Shown here piece after piece: positions 10,001 through 16,369 of a DNA stretch of 50,574 bases. Origin of the DNA: a virus; the IMG/VR virus record IMGVR_UViG_3300009174_000247, positions 1-50,574 of that record, one strand, 5' to 3'. The translations under genes and the position numbers were made by a program. Position 1 is the first letter of the stretch; every line of letters starts with the position of its first letter. The notes below the pieces were generated by a model, which had not been told where the DNA came from, did no database searches, and saw nothing but the letters and a program-made list of their open reading frames with translations.

Positions 10001-10441
10001 TTTGTTGATAGTAGATGTCAGCTTTGCAAGATCGGCGGTGCTAGTTCCTGCGCTACGCGTGGCACGCTCAAGCCGACCATAAAGTGCTGCAGTGGCTTCT
10101 AGCCCTGATCTAGTGTTCTGAGAAATATCAAATACCCGTTGAGTAACATCTGCCAGTTGCTCTGAAGGTCGCACCGCGTTTACCAGCTTGTTGCTAACGT
10201 CTACCCATGCGTTGGCATACTGTGCCACTTGCTGAACAGACAGTGCAGCCGTCAAACTTGCAGCTACGCGAGATAAGGAAAGGAAAGATTTTTCCGCAAC
10301 TCCCACCGCCTTTCCAGTAGAGTTAAATTTGTTCTCCATGTCATCAAGCCGCGTATTAACTTGCCTCTGACCGACAAGCAGGCCAGCAACATCCATTTCA
10401 ACTTGATAAACTATGTTCCCTTCCTGCGATTTCTCAGCCAT
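7076..10441 (-). CDS. Tape measure protein
   Basis: 1121 residues, by far the longest gene of the tail module. It opens with a short acidic region and a tape-measure N-terminal domain, then long Ala/Gln/Lys-rich helical stretches with coiled-coil character, a hydrophobic Gly/Ala-rich segment near residues 420-440, and a glycine-rich hydrophobic region near 975-1020. This layout is that of siphovirus tape measure proteins, which set tail length and enter the cell envelope with the DNA. By the usual rule of about 0.15 nm per residue the tail would be roughly 165-170 nm. An immI-like island separates it from the tail tube and chaperone genes that normally adjoin it. Confidence 0.92.
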   Translation of the reverse strand: MAEKSQEGNIVYQVEMDVAGLLVGQRQVNTRLDDMENKFNSTGKAVGVAEKSFLSLSRVAASLTAALSVQQVAQYANAWVDVSNKLVNAVRPSEQLADVTQRVFDISQNTRSGLEATAALYGRLERATRSAGTSTADLAKLTSTINKGLVVSGASAAEASSTMIQLSQALASGVLRGEEFNSISENGSRLAVALADSLGVTQGELRAMAAQGKLTTDVVVKGLLTQGDAIAKEFGNTIQTMGQAFQVAGNNITKFVGESTSVQSGLKVFNDTVISLSENIDIAAGVITVFAAVLGGRYAGALALATQAKVSDMLAAKAQSAAISASASAAATAATVTARKSMLDKEAALSSLALAQAEYNVAKGTNAEAFALANLNSAKSVAIQRSALFAEAQLVQAGATKTATAAAAAATMTVGGLARNALALIGGPAGFAMIAGAALFYFYQKTQQAKQEAIDFADKLDGVIAKMRTMSNVQLAAEIDKATKSINVQSNELKNNEARLADLTSRLENAKAAVAGLSQGSLFYSDALSKVNQLESEHVQLTAQVESEQAKLSQTVSKSGILRAQANGSFSQGIDLLKRDGHEAGVAAGLFNQLSDALNVAAKAKDNFNSQSLMVGVTAAGQKQLDQLTQENELLQITDKRQRAVKAARLEAINAGEGNQNVINQLGELAGANYDLQQAEMARSKGAKTGAKTADEGAQKIADLQRQLQYLNLSYDDNSREAAVYNAVAAAGGKATESQKREIGELAGALFDAKQKQQDLNDAIAADPVRNADKTYSDATKQLKRQYDEGIVDQQQYNQESLKLAQEHASAIAQANANTVVSPMAEAAGSVDPVQQLANENAKKLALIQQYEANKTITEQQGILLRNAANTQYEQQRTDAMWELYRNQSVTNELMASAVDGFASQASSSLTGLINGTQSASEAFQNLGNSILNSVIQALVEVGIQYLKNAAMAMIADKMQANSSSMAATQTATAWAPAAAAASIATFGGAAVAGIAGMVAAYGVGIALAGKRKNGGPVSAGSMYQVGEGGMPEIYQASNGSQYMIPGDNGKVISNKDMQGGGMNVVVNFNDYSSGSHSYDYQVSQSGNTLTVDAFMADMDNGGPMSQSVARNHQAPRRATE

Positions 10442-10458
10442 CTGCTTTCTCCAGGCAC

Positions 10459-10485
10459 AAAAAAACCCGGCATGCTAGCCAGGTT
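10459..10485 (-). terminator. Intrinsic terminator upstream of tape measure gene
   Basis: Minus-strand hairpin with 8 pairs including one G-U (arms 10464-10471 and 10478-10485, 6-base loop) followed by a run of seven T. It closes the immI-like island ahead of the tape measure gene and must be read through for tail production. Confidence 0.75.
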
Positions 10486-10509
10486 ATATAGTCAACACTT
10501 TCTTTACAT

Positions 10510-10944
10510 CTACCGACCCATAACAACTACAACCGTGATAAATAGGACTGCGATTACAGTTACGATTGTCAAAATTACTTTGCCACTTAAGAAGGGGCCA
10601 TTTCCTTTGTCATTAGTCTGTTGCAGGTTCAGGTCTGCTTCAGTTACGTCCATGGCATGATTAGACTGCGCCACTCTTTCTTCAGTGAAAATATCAGAAA
10701 TGGCCTTAGCTAGTGATCTATCTTTCACAACAATATGAGTCAACAACTCTACTGACGCGTCAGCAACATCTAGCTCAGCTTGGCGCTTATTTCCACCAGA
10801 AGAAACTATCTCTTTGTAAAATTCAATTTCTTGATCCACAAAATTTCTTATGGCGTTCCTATTTGGTTTTAGAAATTCGCCTTCGATACTTTTTTCTACA
10901 AAATACAAATCATCAGAACTACCTTTATAGTTAAACACTATCAC
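10510..10944 (-). CDS. Tail-anchored membrane protein, unknown
   Basis: 144 residues. The first 115 are charged and soluble; the C-terminal 25 form one strong hydrophobic segment (VILTIVTVIAVLF followed by more Val/Ile) ending in MGR, so a C-tail-anchored inner membrane protein is likely. It is read with the antirepressor genes, upstream of the tape measure gene, and is AT-richer than the tail genes. I do not recognise a family. Position in an accessory island and the membrane anchor make lysogenic conversion or exclusion possible, but this is speculation. Confidence 0.7.
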   Translation of the reverse strand: MIVFNYKGSSDDLYFVEKSIEGEFLKPNRNAIRNFVDQEIEFYKEIVSSGGNKRQAELDVADASVELLTHIVVKDRSLAKAISDIFTEERVAQSNHAMDVTEADLNLQQTNDKGNGPFLSGKVILTIVTVIAVLFITVVVVMGR

Positions 10945-10953
10945 ACCTCTCCA

Positions 10954-11340
10954 TCAGTCAGCCCAGCCTTCACGCTTTCTTTTCGTTTCTATTTCGGCGA
11001 GCTTATCAAAATCCTTACGTTTGCGTAGAATTATAGCGTACTGACGATAACCATGATGCGCTGGTAATTCAAAAGGCCATGTGTGCTCACTCATGCCATG
11101 CTTACGCTTCAAAGCATTAAGTTCCTCCCACTGATCATCGTGCTGCTTTCGCATAGCATCGGCAGTGAGTGGCGCTAATGCAATCTGCTGGATGCAAAGC
11201 TGGATAGCCTTCTCTAAGTTCTTACCTGTTTCACGAAGCTTGTAGTGCTTCTTTATTTTCTCTTGAAGCGTGAAGTGCGACTTCAGAATCATTTGCGGGC
11301 TTAAATGCCGCAACCCATCCAACCACTCTTCCTCAGTCAC
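10954..11340 (-). CDS. Hypothetical charged protein
   Basis: 128 residues, rich in Lys, Arg, Glu and His, mostly helical, with a HHGYRQYAIILRKR segment near residues 94-107. No membrane segment or known motif. It ends nine bases before the membrane-anchor gene, with which it is probably co-transcribed, and it starts downstream of the terminator that closes the Rha-like gene, so it may have its own promoter or depend on antitermination. Family not recognised. Confidence 0.65.
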   Translation of the reverse strand: MTEEEWLDGLRHLSPQMILKSHFTLQEKIKKHYKLRETGKNLEKAIQLCIQQIALAPLTADAMRKQHDDQWEELNALKRKHGMSEHTWPFELPAHHGYRQYAIILRKRKDFDKLAEIETKRKREGWAD

Positions 11341-11401
11341 ATCACTATCCCCACAAGTAAGTAATGGATAGATGGTAGCAGAGGGCGCGGCGGTGGCAAC
11401 G

Positions 11402-11425
11402 AAAAAACCCGCAGCTAAGCGGGTT
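11402..11425 (-). terminator. Intrinsic terminator after Rha-like gene
   Basis: Minus-strand stem AACCCGC/GCGGGTT (arms 11406-11412 and 11419-11425, 6-base loop) followed by TTTTTTC, starting about 24 bases after the stop of the upstream regulator. Confidence 0.78.
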
Positions 11426-11448
11426 GAGTTATTCGGTTTACGATGGCT

Positions 11449-12174
11449 TTATGCGACGTCAGCGCCGTGGATAAGGTGGCGCAATGCTTCAACACCATTG
11501 GCGTTGTAGCGGAACGCTTCAACCTGCTTTGAAGAGTGAGCTGACTTGTCTAGGAAAAACTTGCCAAACTCTTCGGTTTTGAGGTTATGTTTATTGGCTA
11601 TGCGGCCGATCTTGTTTGCCGACACATCCAGCATCTTGCCTACATCTCCCGCCGTGTAGTGATTCTCCTCCATCACCGGAAGTGGGATGGCATCGAAACC
11701 GGCTACCGGGTTGATGAGGCTGGCGGCAGCAACCTGCTTTGCCTCTGGTGCCAAATGAGGCATCAGGTCAAACAGATTCGTGACAGCTTCGACGGTGAGT
11801 TTCAATGTACGCGCCTTGCGATACTCAACAAGACCGGTGGCAGACTTACCGCTGGTAATGTGTGCTTCATGCATCGCCTCAAGCTTATCCACCAGAGAGC
11901 GGCGAACGGCTTTTGATTCTCGAGCGGCGACACGAAGAGATTGCTTGATAGTCATAGCGATCACTTCAATATCGTAGCCATTTTTGTGACCTACGAAAAT
12001 TTCGTAGGTCTCACCTTCAAGCTCATCTTTGATGCGATTGATAAAGTCATTATTACGTACTGGCCTCTCACTGCACTGCTTGCGAGCATCATTGACCATC
12101 ACCAGCAGAGACTGGCTATCGATGCTTTTCTCAGTGACAGATCCTAAGTTTTTTGCTAAAGTCAACTTAGTCAT
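11449..12174 (-). CDS. Phage regulatory/antirepressor-like protein (Rha-type)
   Basis: 241 residues. The N-terminal half (about 15-95) resembles Rha-type phage regulators: a DFINRIKDEL segment and a conserved-looking HKNGYDIEVIAM stretch. The C-terminal third (about 175-240) contains YTAGDVGKMLDVSANKIGR, a helix-turn-helix typical of the C-terminal domain of phage antirepressors. It follows the BRO-N antirepressor gene and is likely a second effector of the same operon, binding a repressor or DNA. The start is preceded by GGAGAT close to the ATG. Role assigned by domain resemblance. Confidence 0.7.
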   Translation of the reverse strand: MTKLTLAKNLGSVTEKSIDSQSLLVMVNDARKQCSERPVRNNDFINRIKDELEGETYEIFVGHKNGYDIEVIAMTIKQSLRVAARESKAVRRSLVDKLEAMHEAHITSGKSATGLVEYRKARTLKLTVEAVTNLFDLMPHLAPEAKQVAAASLINPVAGFDAIPLPVMEENHYTAGDVGKMLDVSANKIGRIANKHNLKTEEFGKFFLDKSAHSSKQVEAFRYNANGVEALRHLIHGADVA

Positions 12175-12205
12175 TTATATCTCCATTCGTTAGTAGATAA
12201 AGTTT

Positions 12206-12256
12206 GACATCCGGCCAGTGGTTACGACCCACTGGCTTTTTCATTTGCGGGATGTC
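12206..12256. repeat. Nested inverted repeat between two antirepressor genes
   Basis: Outer arms GACATCC (12206-12212) and GGATGTC (12250-12256) enclose a perfect 8-bp stem GCCAGTGG/CCACTGGC (12214-12221, 12229-12236). On the plus strand the inner stem is followed by TTTTTC and looks like an intrinsic terminator; on the minus strand it has no T tract and could act as an RNA processing or attenuation element. Confidence 0.6.
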
Positions 12257-12265
12257 AGCGCAAAT

Positions 12266-12850
12266 TTAATGTTGTAACCCTTTCAGTCCTGATGCCTTCT
12301 CCAATCCGTGCTTCACCCCACCGACAATGGCCGTGGCATCATTGATGCGATCGTAAAGCCTGACCGCCAATGGTGAGCCCAACTTTTTAAGTGCTGGGTG
12401 AAGTTCCTTCATCCAAGTGTCATGGATGTAGCTCATGTGGATGTACGCAACGTTGGCGTTATGCACATACATTTCAAAGTCGAAAGCCGGATGAGTGTTA
12501 CCCTGCGCAACTTCGCGGTCGAGGATGTCCAACACCCAGCGGCGGAACTCTTTGGCCATGTAGGTAGTAGCGAACATGGCGATCAGGTGGCACCCTCGAA
12601 GAGAGAACACGCGGACACTTTTTTCGCGTAAGTTGTTGTTTATTCCATTAGTCATCATTTTGATGACCATTGACATGCTGCCAGTGAACTCATCTGCGTT
12701 ACGTGAATAGATGTTCGAAACACTCTTACTTGATGCATAACCTAGCGCCCGAGCCAAATCGGAAGAGGAAAGCCAAATATCGTTCATCTGCGGAACTGGC
12801 GTCAGGTTAATGCCATGGAAGTTGAAGTCTGTTGTTGCTACAATATTCAT
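12266..12850 (-). CDS. ant: BRO-N domain antirepressor
   Basis: 194 residues from the ATG at 12850, chosen because GGAG lies nine bases upstream; longer in-frame starts exist but have poor ribosome sites. Residues 8-105 match the BRO-N fold: FNFHGINLTPV, then DLARALGYAS, a Ser/Arg-rich loop and LRGCHLIAMFA, ending in FRRWVLDIL. This is the DNA-binding or regulatory half of P22-type antirepressors, which inactivate the prophage repressor. The gene directly follows an Arc-like repressor, exactly the arc-ant order of P22 immI. The C-terminal domain is not recognised. Gene symbol is by analogy. Confidence 0.8.
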   Translation of the reverse strand: MNIVATTDFNFHGINLTPVPQMNDIWLSSSDLARALGYASSKSVSNIYSRNADEFTGSMSMVIKMMTNGINNNLREKSVRVFSLRGCHLIAMFATTYMAKEFRRWVLDILDREVAQGNTHPAFDFEMYVHNANVAYIHMSYIHDTWMKELHPALKKLGSPLAVRLYDRINDATAIVGGVKHGLEKASGLKGLQH

Positions 12851-12915
12851 GTTGGTTTTCTCCGAGATTACTGACATAGAGACCCCGTTAGTGTTAGCGC
12901 ACTTCGGGGTTTCGC
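12839..12915 (+). ncRNA. Candidate sar-like antisense RNA over ant start
   Basis: On the plus strand a TACAAT -10 box (12839-12844, weak TGGAAG -35 17 bases upstream) would start RNA near 12851, opposite the ant start codon. Downstream, ACCCCG (12882-12887) and CGGGGT (12905-12910) with inner AGTG/CACT form a hairpin followed by TTTCG, giving an RNA of about 65 bases. P22 sar RNA is about that length and covers the ant ribosome site. The terminator is weak; this is a hypothesis. Confidence 0.35.
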
Positions 12916-12917
12916 CA

Positions 12918-13088
12918 TTATTGAGCTTCACCACACACCTCTTCAGTCAGCCCATACGCCTTTTTCAACTGGTAAATCACCTCGGTATTAAACTGTCGGC
13001 ACTGTTTCTCACCATTTTTCTGTATCGCCTGGCAGATTTCCTCTGGGAATCGAATCTTGCGTTGGTACATGTCTTTTGCTTTTTGCAC
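12918..13088 (-). CDS. arc: Arc-like ribbon-helix-helix repressor
   Basis: 56 residues from a GTG at 13088, chosen because AGGAG lies seven bases upstream; the longer GTG at 13112 would put the ribosome site inside the gene. The segment YQRKIRFPEEICQAI, then a helix with QFNTEVIYQLKKAYG, matches the ribbon-helix-helix pattern of P22 Arc (53 residues): a DNA-contacting beta strand, then two helices. It precedes the antirepressor gene in the same transcript and is divergent from the Mnt-like gene. Expected role: shutting down the ant promoter after induction. Symbol by analogy with P22. Confidence 0.78.
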   Translation of the reverse strand: MQKAKDMYQRKIRFPEEICQAIQKNGEKQCRQFNTEVIYQLKKAYGLTEEVCGEAQ

Positions 13089-13109
13089 TTCCAATCTCCT
13101 TTCATGCCT

Positions 13110-13168
13110 CACCGTGGGGCAAAATAATTGTCACACCGTGCGTCATTGAAGTCAACCCCACGGTGGGG
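13110..13168. promoter_or_regulatory. Three Mnt-like operator sites
   Basis: Three copies of the core CACGGTG or its complement are spaced 24 and 25 bases apart (13110-13116, 13134-13140, 13159-13165). The third is the perfect palindrome CCCCACGGTGGGG (13156-13168). As I recall it, the P22 Mnt operator has the same CCACGGTGG centre. The sites sit within and beside both divergent promoters described here, as expected for Mnt control. Confidence 0.72.
13127..13155 (-). promoter_or_regulatory. Candidate Pant promoter (arc-ant)
   Basis: Minus-strand -35 TTGACT (13155-13150), 17-base spacer, -10 GACAAT (13132-13127). It would start RNA near 13120, about 30 bases before the arc start. An Mnt-like site lies in its spacer and another just downstream of the start. 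Confidence 0.65.
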
Positions 13169-13174
13169 CATAAT
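13146..13174 (+). promoter_or_regulatory. Candidate Pmnt promoter
   Basis: Plus-strand -35 TTGAAG (13146-13151), 17-base spacer that contains the palindromic operator, -10 CATAAT (13169-13174). Its -35 overlaps that of the divergent ant promoter, so the two are back to back and share operators. Confidence 0.65.
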
Positions 13175-13210
13175 TTCTAATATCATCTCTATTGCAATTT
13201 CTGGATCACA

Positions 13211-13639
13211 ATGAGCAGAGAAGACCCACAGCTGAGGATCAGGCTTCCAATTGATTTAAAAGAGAAAGTAGAGGATTCGGCGAAGGCAAACGGCCGTTCA
13301 ATGAATGCTGAAATAGTGCAGAGATTAGATGTTAGCTTTCTTGGTGAGATCCCAAGCGATGAGTTAATTTCTGCCAAAGATGCTATTCATATTGCCAATA
13401 AAGCCAAGGTAGAACTCTCAAACATCGTACTAAAAAGAACATTCTCTCTAATTAACAAAAAAATACGGATGGGCCATACAACTTTCTACGTTGACGTTTC
13501 TGACTTGGAACTTTCCGAGCTTAGCGAAGACGACTTTGTGTCAGTATTTAAGCCTACATTCAGTCGCTTAAAAGAACTTGGCTATGTTGTTCATGATGAG
13601 GAATGGGATGCTGAAGGTTTTATGATAGCAATCCCTTAA
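13211..13639 (+). CDS. mnt: Mnt-like ribbon-helix-helix repressor
   Basis: 142 residues. The start MSREDPQLRIRLPIDL followed by a helix and ANGRSMNAEIVQRL is close to P22 Mnt (ribbon-helix-helix; LRIRLP is the DNA-contacting strand). The protein is clearly longer than the 82-83-residue Mnt; residues 55-142 form an acidic tail of unknown role. It is the only plus-strand gene inside the late region and is divergent from arc-ant. Expected role: maintaining repression of ant in the lysogen, binding the CACGGTG sites upstream. It ends 27 bases from the convergent 3' end of the tail chaperone gene, with no visible terminator between. Confidence 0.82.
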   Translation: MSREDPQLRIRLPIDLKEKVEDSAKANGRSMNAEIVQRLDVSFLGEIPSDELISAKDAIHIANKAKVELSNIVLKRTFSLINKKIRMGHTTFYVDVSDLELSELSEDDFVSVFKPTFSRLKELGYVVHDEEWDAEGFMIAIP

Positions 13640-13666
13640 CTACTTCATTCCACCAACCAGGGCGGG

Positions 13667-14335
13667 CTACGCGGTTTTTGCCAGCCTACGAGCCTTCTTC
13701 TTCATGTATTCATCAGCCACAGCGTCATACTCTTCTGCGGTGAATCCTTTCTGCTCTGGGTATTTATTGTTTATCAGCAATTGAAACTCAGTCATGGTCA
13801 GTTGCTCGGCTTCCGCTCTCGGCATGCTGAAGTGGTTGCGAGCGGCGCTGATGTACTCGAAAGCGCTGAACTCGGCCACATAGGCGTTTGTTTCGTGGCG
13901 CTGCAGCCGCCTAACCTTTGCCTTGCCGATGATGCCATGGGTGATGAGTGACTGAGCCAGGATGATGATATCGTGTACCGGCAACTTCCCCATGCGGTAA
14001 ACAAAAGCCCTGCGACCACGCTTGCTTGGCACGAACTCGCCGACCAGCGGTGTTACATCATCTTCGCAGCACGCCTGCATAACAATCATGCCTGCCTTTA
14101 ACGCCTCTCCACCCATCGAATTTATATATGTGGCCAACCAGGAAGGAATCGACCCGTACGCCTCCATGGCGGACTTCATTATTCTTGGTGCTTCGCTATG
14201 GTGTAGCTCAGTAAATCGCTCCACAATCTCAGTGGGGGAGCCTATGCGCGTCATATTCGCGAATGATGGTCGAAAGAAGTAATCATGTGCGGCATCAGAT
14301 AGAGCCATCTCGCCGATTTCAGTAAGTACGGTCAT
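13667..14335 (-). CDS. Probable tail assembly chaperone (DUF6246-like)
   Basis: 222 residues, soluble and mixed helical, ending in a Lys/Arg-rich segment (YMKKKARRLAKTA). It lies just after the tail tube gene, the standard place of the siphovirus tail assembly chaperone (lambda G), which keeps the tape measure protein soluble while the tube forms around it. The sequence fits a family I recall as DUF6246. Tape-measure adjacency has been broken by the immI-like island. Near the 3' end the sequence GGCAAAAACC offers a run of five A where a -1 shift is conceivable, but evidence for a frameshifted form is weak. Confidence 0.68.
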   Translation of the reverse strand: MTVLTEIGEMALSDAAHDYFFRPSFANMTRIGSPTEIVERFTELHHSEAPRIMKSAMEAYGSIPSWLATYINSMGGEALKAGMIVMQACCEDDVTPLVGEFVPSKRGRRAFVYRMGKLPVHDIIILAQSLITHGIIGKAKVRRLQRHETNAYVAEFSAFEYISAARNHFSMPRAEAEQLTMTEFQLLINNKYPEQKGFTAEEYDAVADEYMKKKARRLAKTA

Positions 14336-14386
14336 ATTGGCCTCGAATAATTATCATCAAGGGCACATGCATGCCCTTTGTGATAG

Positions 14387-15145
14387 TTACGCGGTTACGG
14401 TGGCCGCGAATACGGCGGTAAATGCGCCGTCGTTTGCTTTAGCAGTAATGTTAGCCGCCCCCGCAGTTGCACTAGACGGAGCTGATACAGTCACGGTTAA
14501 TCCGCTTGCGGTTGCTGTAGCGCGCGCCGGCACGGATGAAACCAGCGTGAATGACTGATCGGTCGCATTAGCTGGAGCGAACACCACGTTAAATGTAGTC
14601 GTTGCACCGGCGGCTACCGTGCCACTGGTTGGGGTCAGAGTGATCCCAGTCACTGGAATATCAACCGGGGTGTCGATTACTTGGATGGTATCGGAGTCCG
14701 CCACTTTAAACTCGGTGGACAGCGTAACGATGTCGTTGGTGCCACCGTCAGAGCTTAGGGCTGTGATAACCATGTAGCCGATGAAGGTGATCGGGCCATA
14801 CTCCTCGCGCACCCATAGTGTCGGCTGGCGACCTGCCTTGATTTCGTCGTTGTAATACTTAACGAACTTAGCCACGCCGAACTGATCAAGCTTGTCGCGT
14901 TTGCGCACTTCGCCTTCAAAGCTCAGGGTAAAATCAGAGTTTGTGACCAAGTTTTCAACATAGCCCTTGGTATCATCCGCATCGGATGTCACCGTATTTG
15001 GGCTGAAATCGAATCCCTTGGATGTACCGGCGATCAGCGATTGCCATTCGCCCTCTGCTGGAACCGTATCCGGGCAGCCAAGAGCTACCTCAAGCACAAT
15101 TCCACGACCGAACAACTTACTGTTGTCAGTTGAGCAACCTTGCAT
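14387..15145 (-). CDS. Major tail tube protein with C-terminal Ig-like domain
   Basis: 252 residues. The first 160 or so residues are beta-rich, with features of tail tube subunits (a GPITFIGYMVITAL strand near 123-137 and an acidic loop). After a short linker, residues 165-252 form a BIG_2-type Ig-like domain: VTGITLTPTSGTVAAG followed by alternating strands and a final TAVFAATVTA. Such Ig-like additions decorate phage tails and may stick weakly to carbohydrate. The gene lies between the tail terminator gene and the chaperone. The Ig domain is well supported; tube function is by position and length. Confidence 0.85.
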   Translation of the reverse strand: MQGCSTDNSKLFGRGIVLEVALGCPDTVPAEGEWQSLIAGTSKGFDFSPNTVTSDADDTKGYVENLVTNSDFTLSFEGEVRKRDKLDQFGVAKFVKYYNDEIKAGRQPTLWVREEYGPITFIGYMVITALSSDGGTNDIVTLSTEFKVADSDTIQVIDTPVDIPVTGITLTPTSGTVAAGATTTFNVVFAPANATDQSFTLVSSVPARATATASGLTVTVSAPSSATAGAANITAKANDGAFTAVFAATVTA

Positions 15146-15170
15146 ATTTGCTTACCTCTTTGATTATTGA

Positions 15171-15554
15171 TTACTCGCCATACAGGCAAGCGAATTGCAG
15201 GCGATAAACTAATCGCCCTTCAGTTGTTGAGACTGGGGATGGGATGCCGCCGACGTTCTCTATGTGACCAATGCAGTCGTTTGGCATGGGGTTAGCCTGG
15301 ATATGGCTGATAATGGCCTGAGTGGCATTGTCGGCATCTTCGTCTTCGTTGATAGCGCCTACAACATCGACCATGACTAAATACTCGCTGCCCAGGTCAT
15401 TACGAATTGCGCTACCGCTGTTTGGCCTGAATACCAGGAACTTATCGACATCTTTCCCTGTGTCCCGCCAGCGAAGCATTTGCGTAATAAAGCCGGTAGT
15501 TAGTCCAGCATCCACAAAGTAATCACGAACTCGGCGATGCATAGCAGGTGTCAT
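15171..15554 (-). CDS. Tail terminator protein
   Basis: 127 residues, compact alpha/beta. It sits between the HK97 gp10-like neck gene and the tail tube gene, where tail terminators (lambda U-type) are encoded; a short protein with a central DxVxxxAI segment and a C-terminal strand RLVYRLQFACLYG fits. It would cap the tail tube and join it to the head. It overlaps the upstream gene by four bases (ATGA). Assigned mainly from order and length. Confidence 0.7.
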   Translation of the reverse strand: MTPAMHRRVRDYFVDAGLTTGFITQMLRWRDTGKDVDKFLVFRPNSGSAIRNDLGSEYLVMVDVVGAINEDEDADNATQAIISHIQANPMPNDCIGHIENVGGIPSPVSTTEGRLVYRLQFACLYGE

Positions 15555-15919
15555 AGCTGCATCTCCTTCTTAATGGCTCGGTCAATCTGCGCCTTGGTAT
15601 CTTCAAAGCCTTTGGTCAGGAACTCTTTCTTGGCAGTAGCTCGCCGGAATGTTTGCGGGATGTTCGGGTCATGAACATAAACGGCATAATTTGCTGAGTA
15701 ACCAACTCTTCCTGTTACTCTGGAGCCATTGACCGATATTTCTCGGTACTGGCTATTTAGTAGCGTGGAAGTGTCAATCGGGGTGTATAGCGCGGCTTGG
15801 TTGCCACCGATCAACAGAGCAGACTGAATAGCCCTTACTACCTTTCGCCCTCGGATGTCACCAATCAGCCGATCCAGATTAGCCTGGGCCTCTCTGACGC
15901 CTTTTACCTTAACGCCCAT
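15551..15919 (-). CDS. HK97 gp10-family neck protein
   Basis: 122 residues from the ATG at 15919, preferred because GGGGG lies just upstream and the upstream stop overlaps; a longer frame begins inside the preceding gene. MGVKVKGVREAQANLDRL at the N-terminus, the YTPIDTSTLLNS segment and VGYSANYAVYVHD are hallmarks of the HK97 gp10 family, a head-tail joining or tail completion protein. Position between the connector and tail terminator genes agrees. Confidence 0.82.
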   Translation of the reverse strand: MGVKVKGVREAQANLDRLIGDIRGRKVVRAIQSALLIGGNQAALYTPIDTSTLLNSQYREISVNGSRVTGRVGYSANYAVYVHDPNIPQTFRRATAKKEFLTKGFEDTKAQIDRAIKKEMQL

Positions 15920-15920
15920 A

Positions 15921-16271
15921 TCAAACCCCCGTAATAATGGCGTAGTCGTCGGCAATGCGGTCGAACGTGTCGGCGTAACGGACTATATGACGAACCTCAT
16001 CAGCCCCGGATACCTTTGTCGGGTCAAGCGCCGCAGATGCACCTATCAGGATGTAATCGCCCTGCTCTGCCTGAGCATATTCTGTCCAGTGCGTGTTTTT
16101 GACGACAAACTCCACACCGATGTCACCCAGCCGTGCAGTAGCGTCACCGCCGTAGTCGCACATGATGGAAATCGGAGCTAACCACTTCTGCTTTCCGTAT
16201 TCGTCTGGAGGCCCATCCTTTTTCCACACGGTAGCGAGTGCCGTGTAACTCCAATTTGCGGTAGCACTCAT
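15921..16271 (-). CDS. Head-tail joining (head closure) protein
   Basis: 116 residues, beta-rich, with several Trp and Tyr residues and a repeated GDYIL/YAIITG strand pattern. It lies between the connector adaptor gene and the gp10-like gene, where head closure or stopper proteins are encoded. The start ATG overlaps the stop of the 33-residue upstream gene (ATGA). Family not firmly recognised; function by order. Confidence 0.66.
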   Translation of the reverse strand: MSATANWSYTALATVWKKDGPPDEYGKQKWLAPISIMCDYGGDATARLGDIGVEFVVKNTHWTEYAQAEQGDYILIGASAALDPTKVSGADEVRHIVRYADTFDRIADDYAIITGV

Positions 16272-16369
16272 AGCTGATACTCACTGTATTGGTCAGGACA
16301 GCCAGGGCAATTTGGGCATTTTTCGCAGTCAGGTATCTCTTCTTTTTCGTCTTCTTTAGGCTCTAACAT
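16268..16369 (-). CDS. 33-residue Cys-rich peptide in head-tail cluster
   Basis: A small gene of 33 codons: a Glu/Lys-rich N-terminus, then CEKCPNCPGC (Cys 15, 18, 21, 24), a CxxCxxCxxC array suited to binding a metal ion. GGAGG sits six bases before the ATG, the start overlaps the upstream stop by one base, and its own stop overlaps the next start as ATGA, so translation is strongly coupled to its neighbours. No function is known to me. Candidate roles are a metal-binding virion peptide or an assembly factor. Confidence 0.72.
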   Translation of the reverse strand: MLEPKEDEKEEIPDCEKCPNCPGCPDQYSEYQL

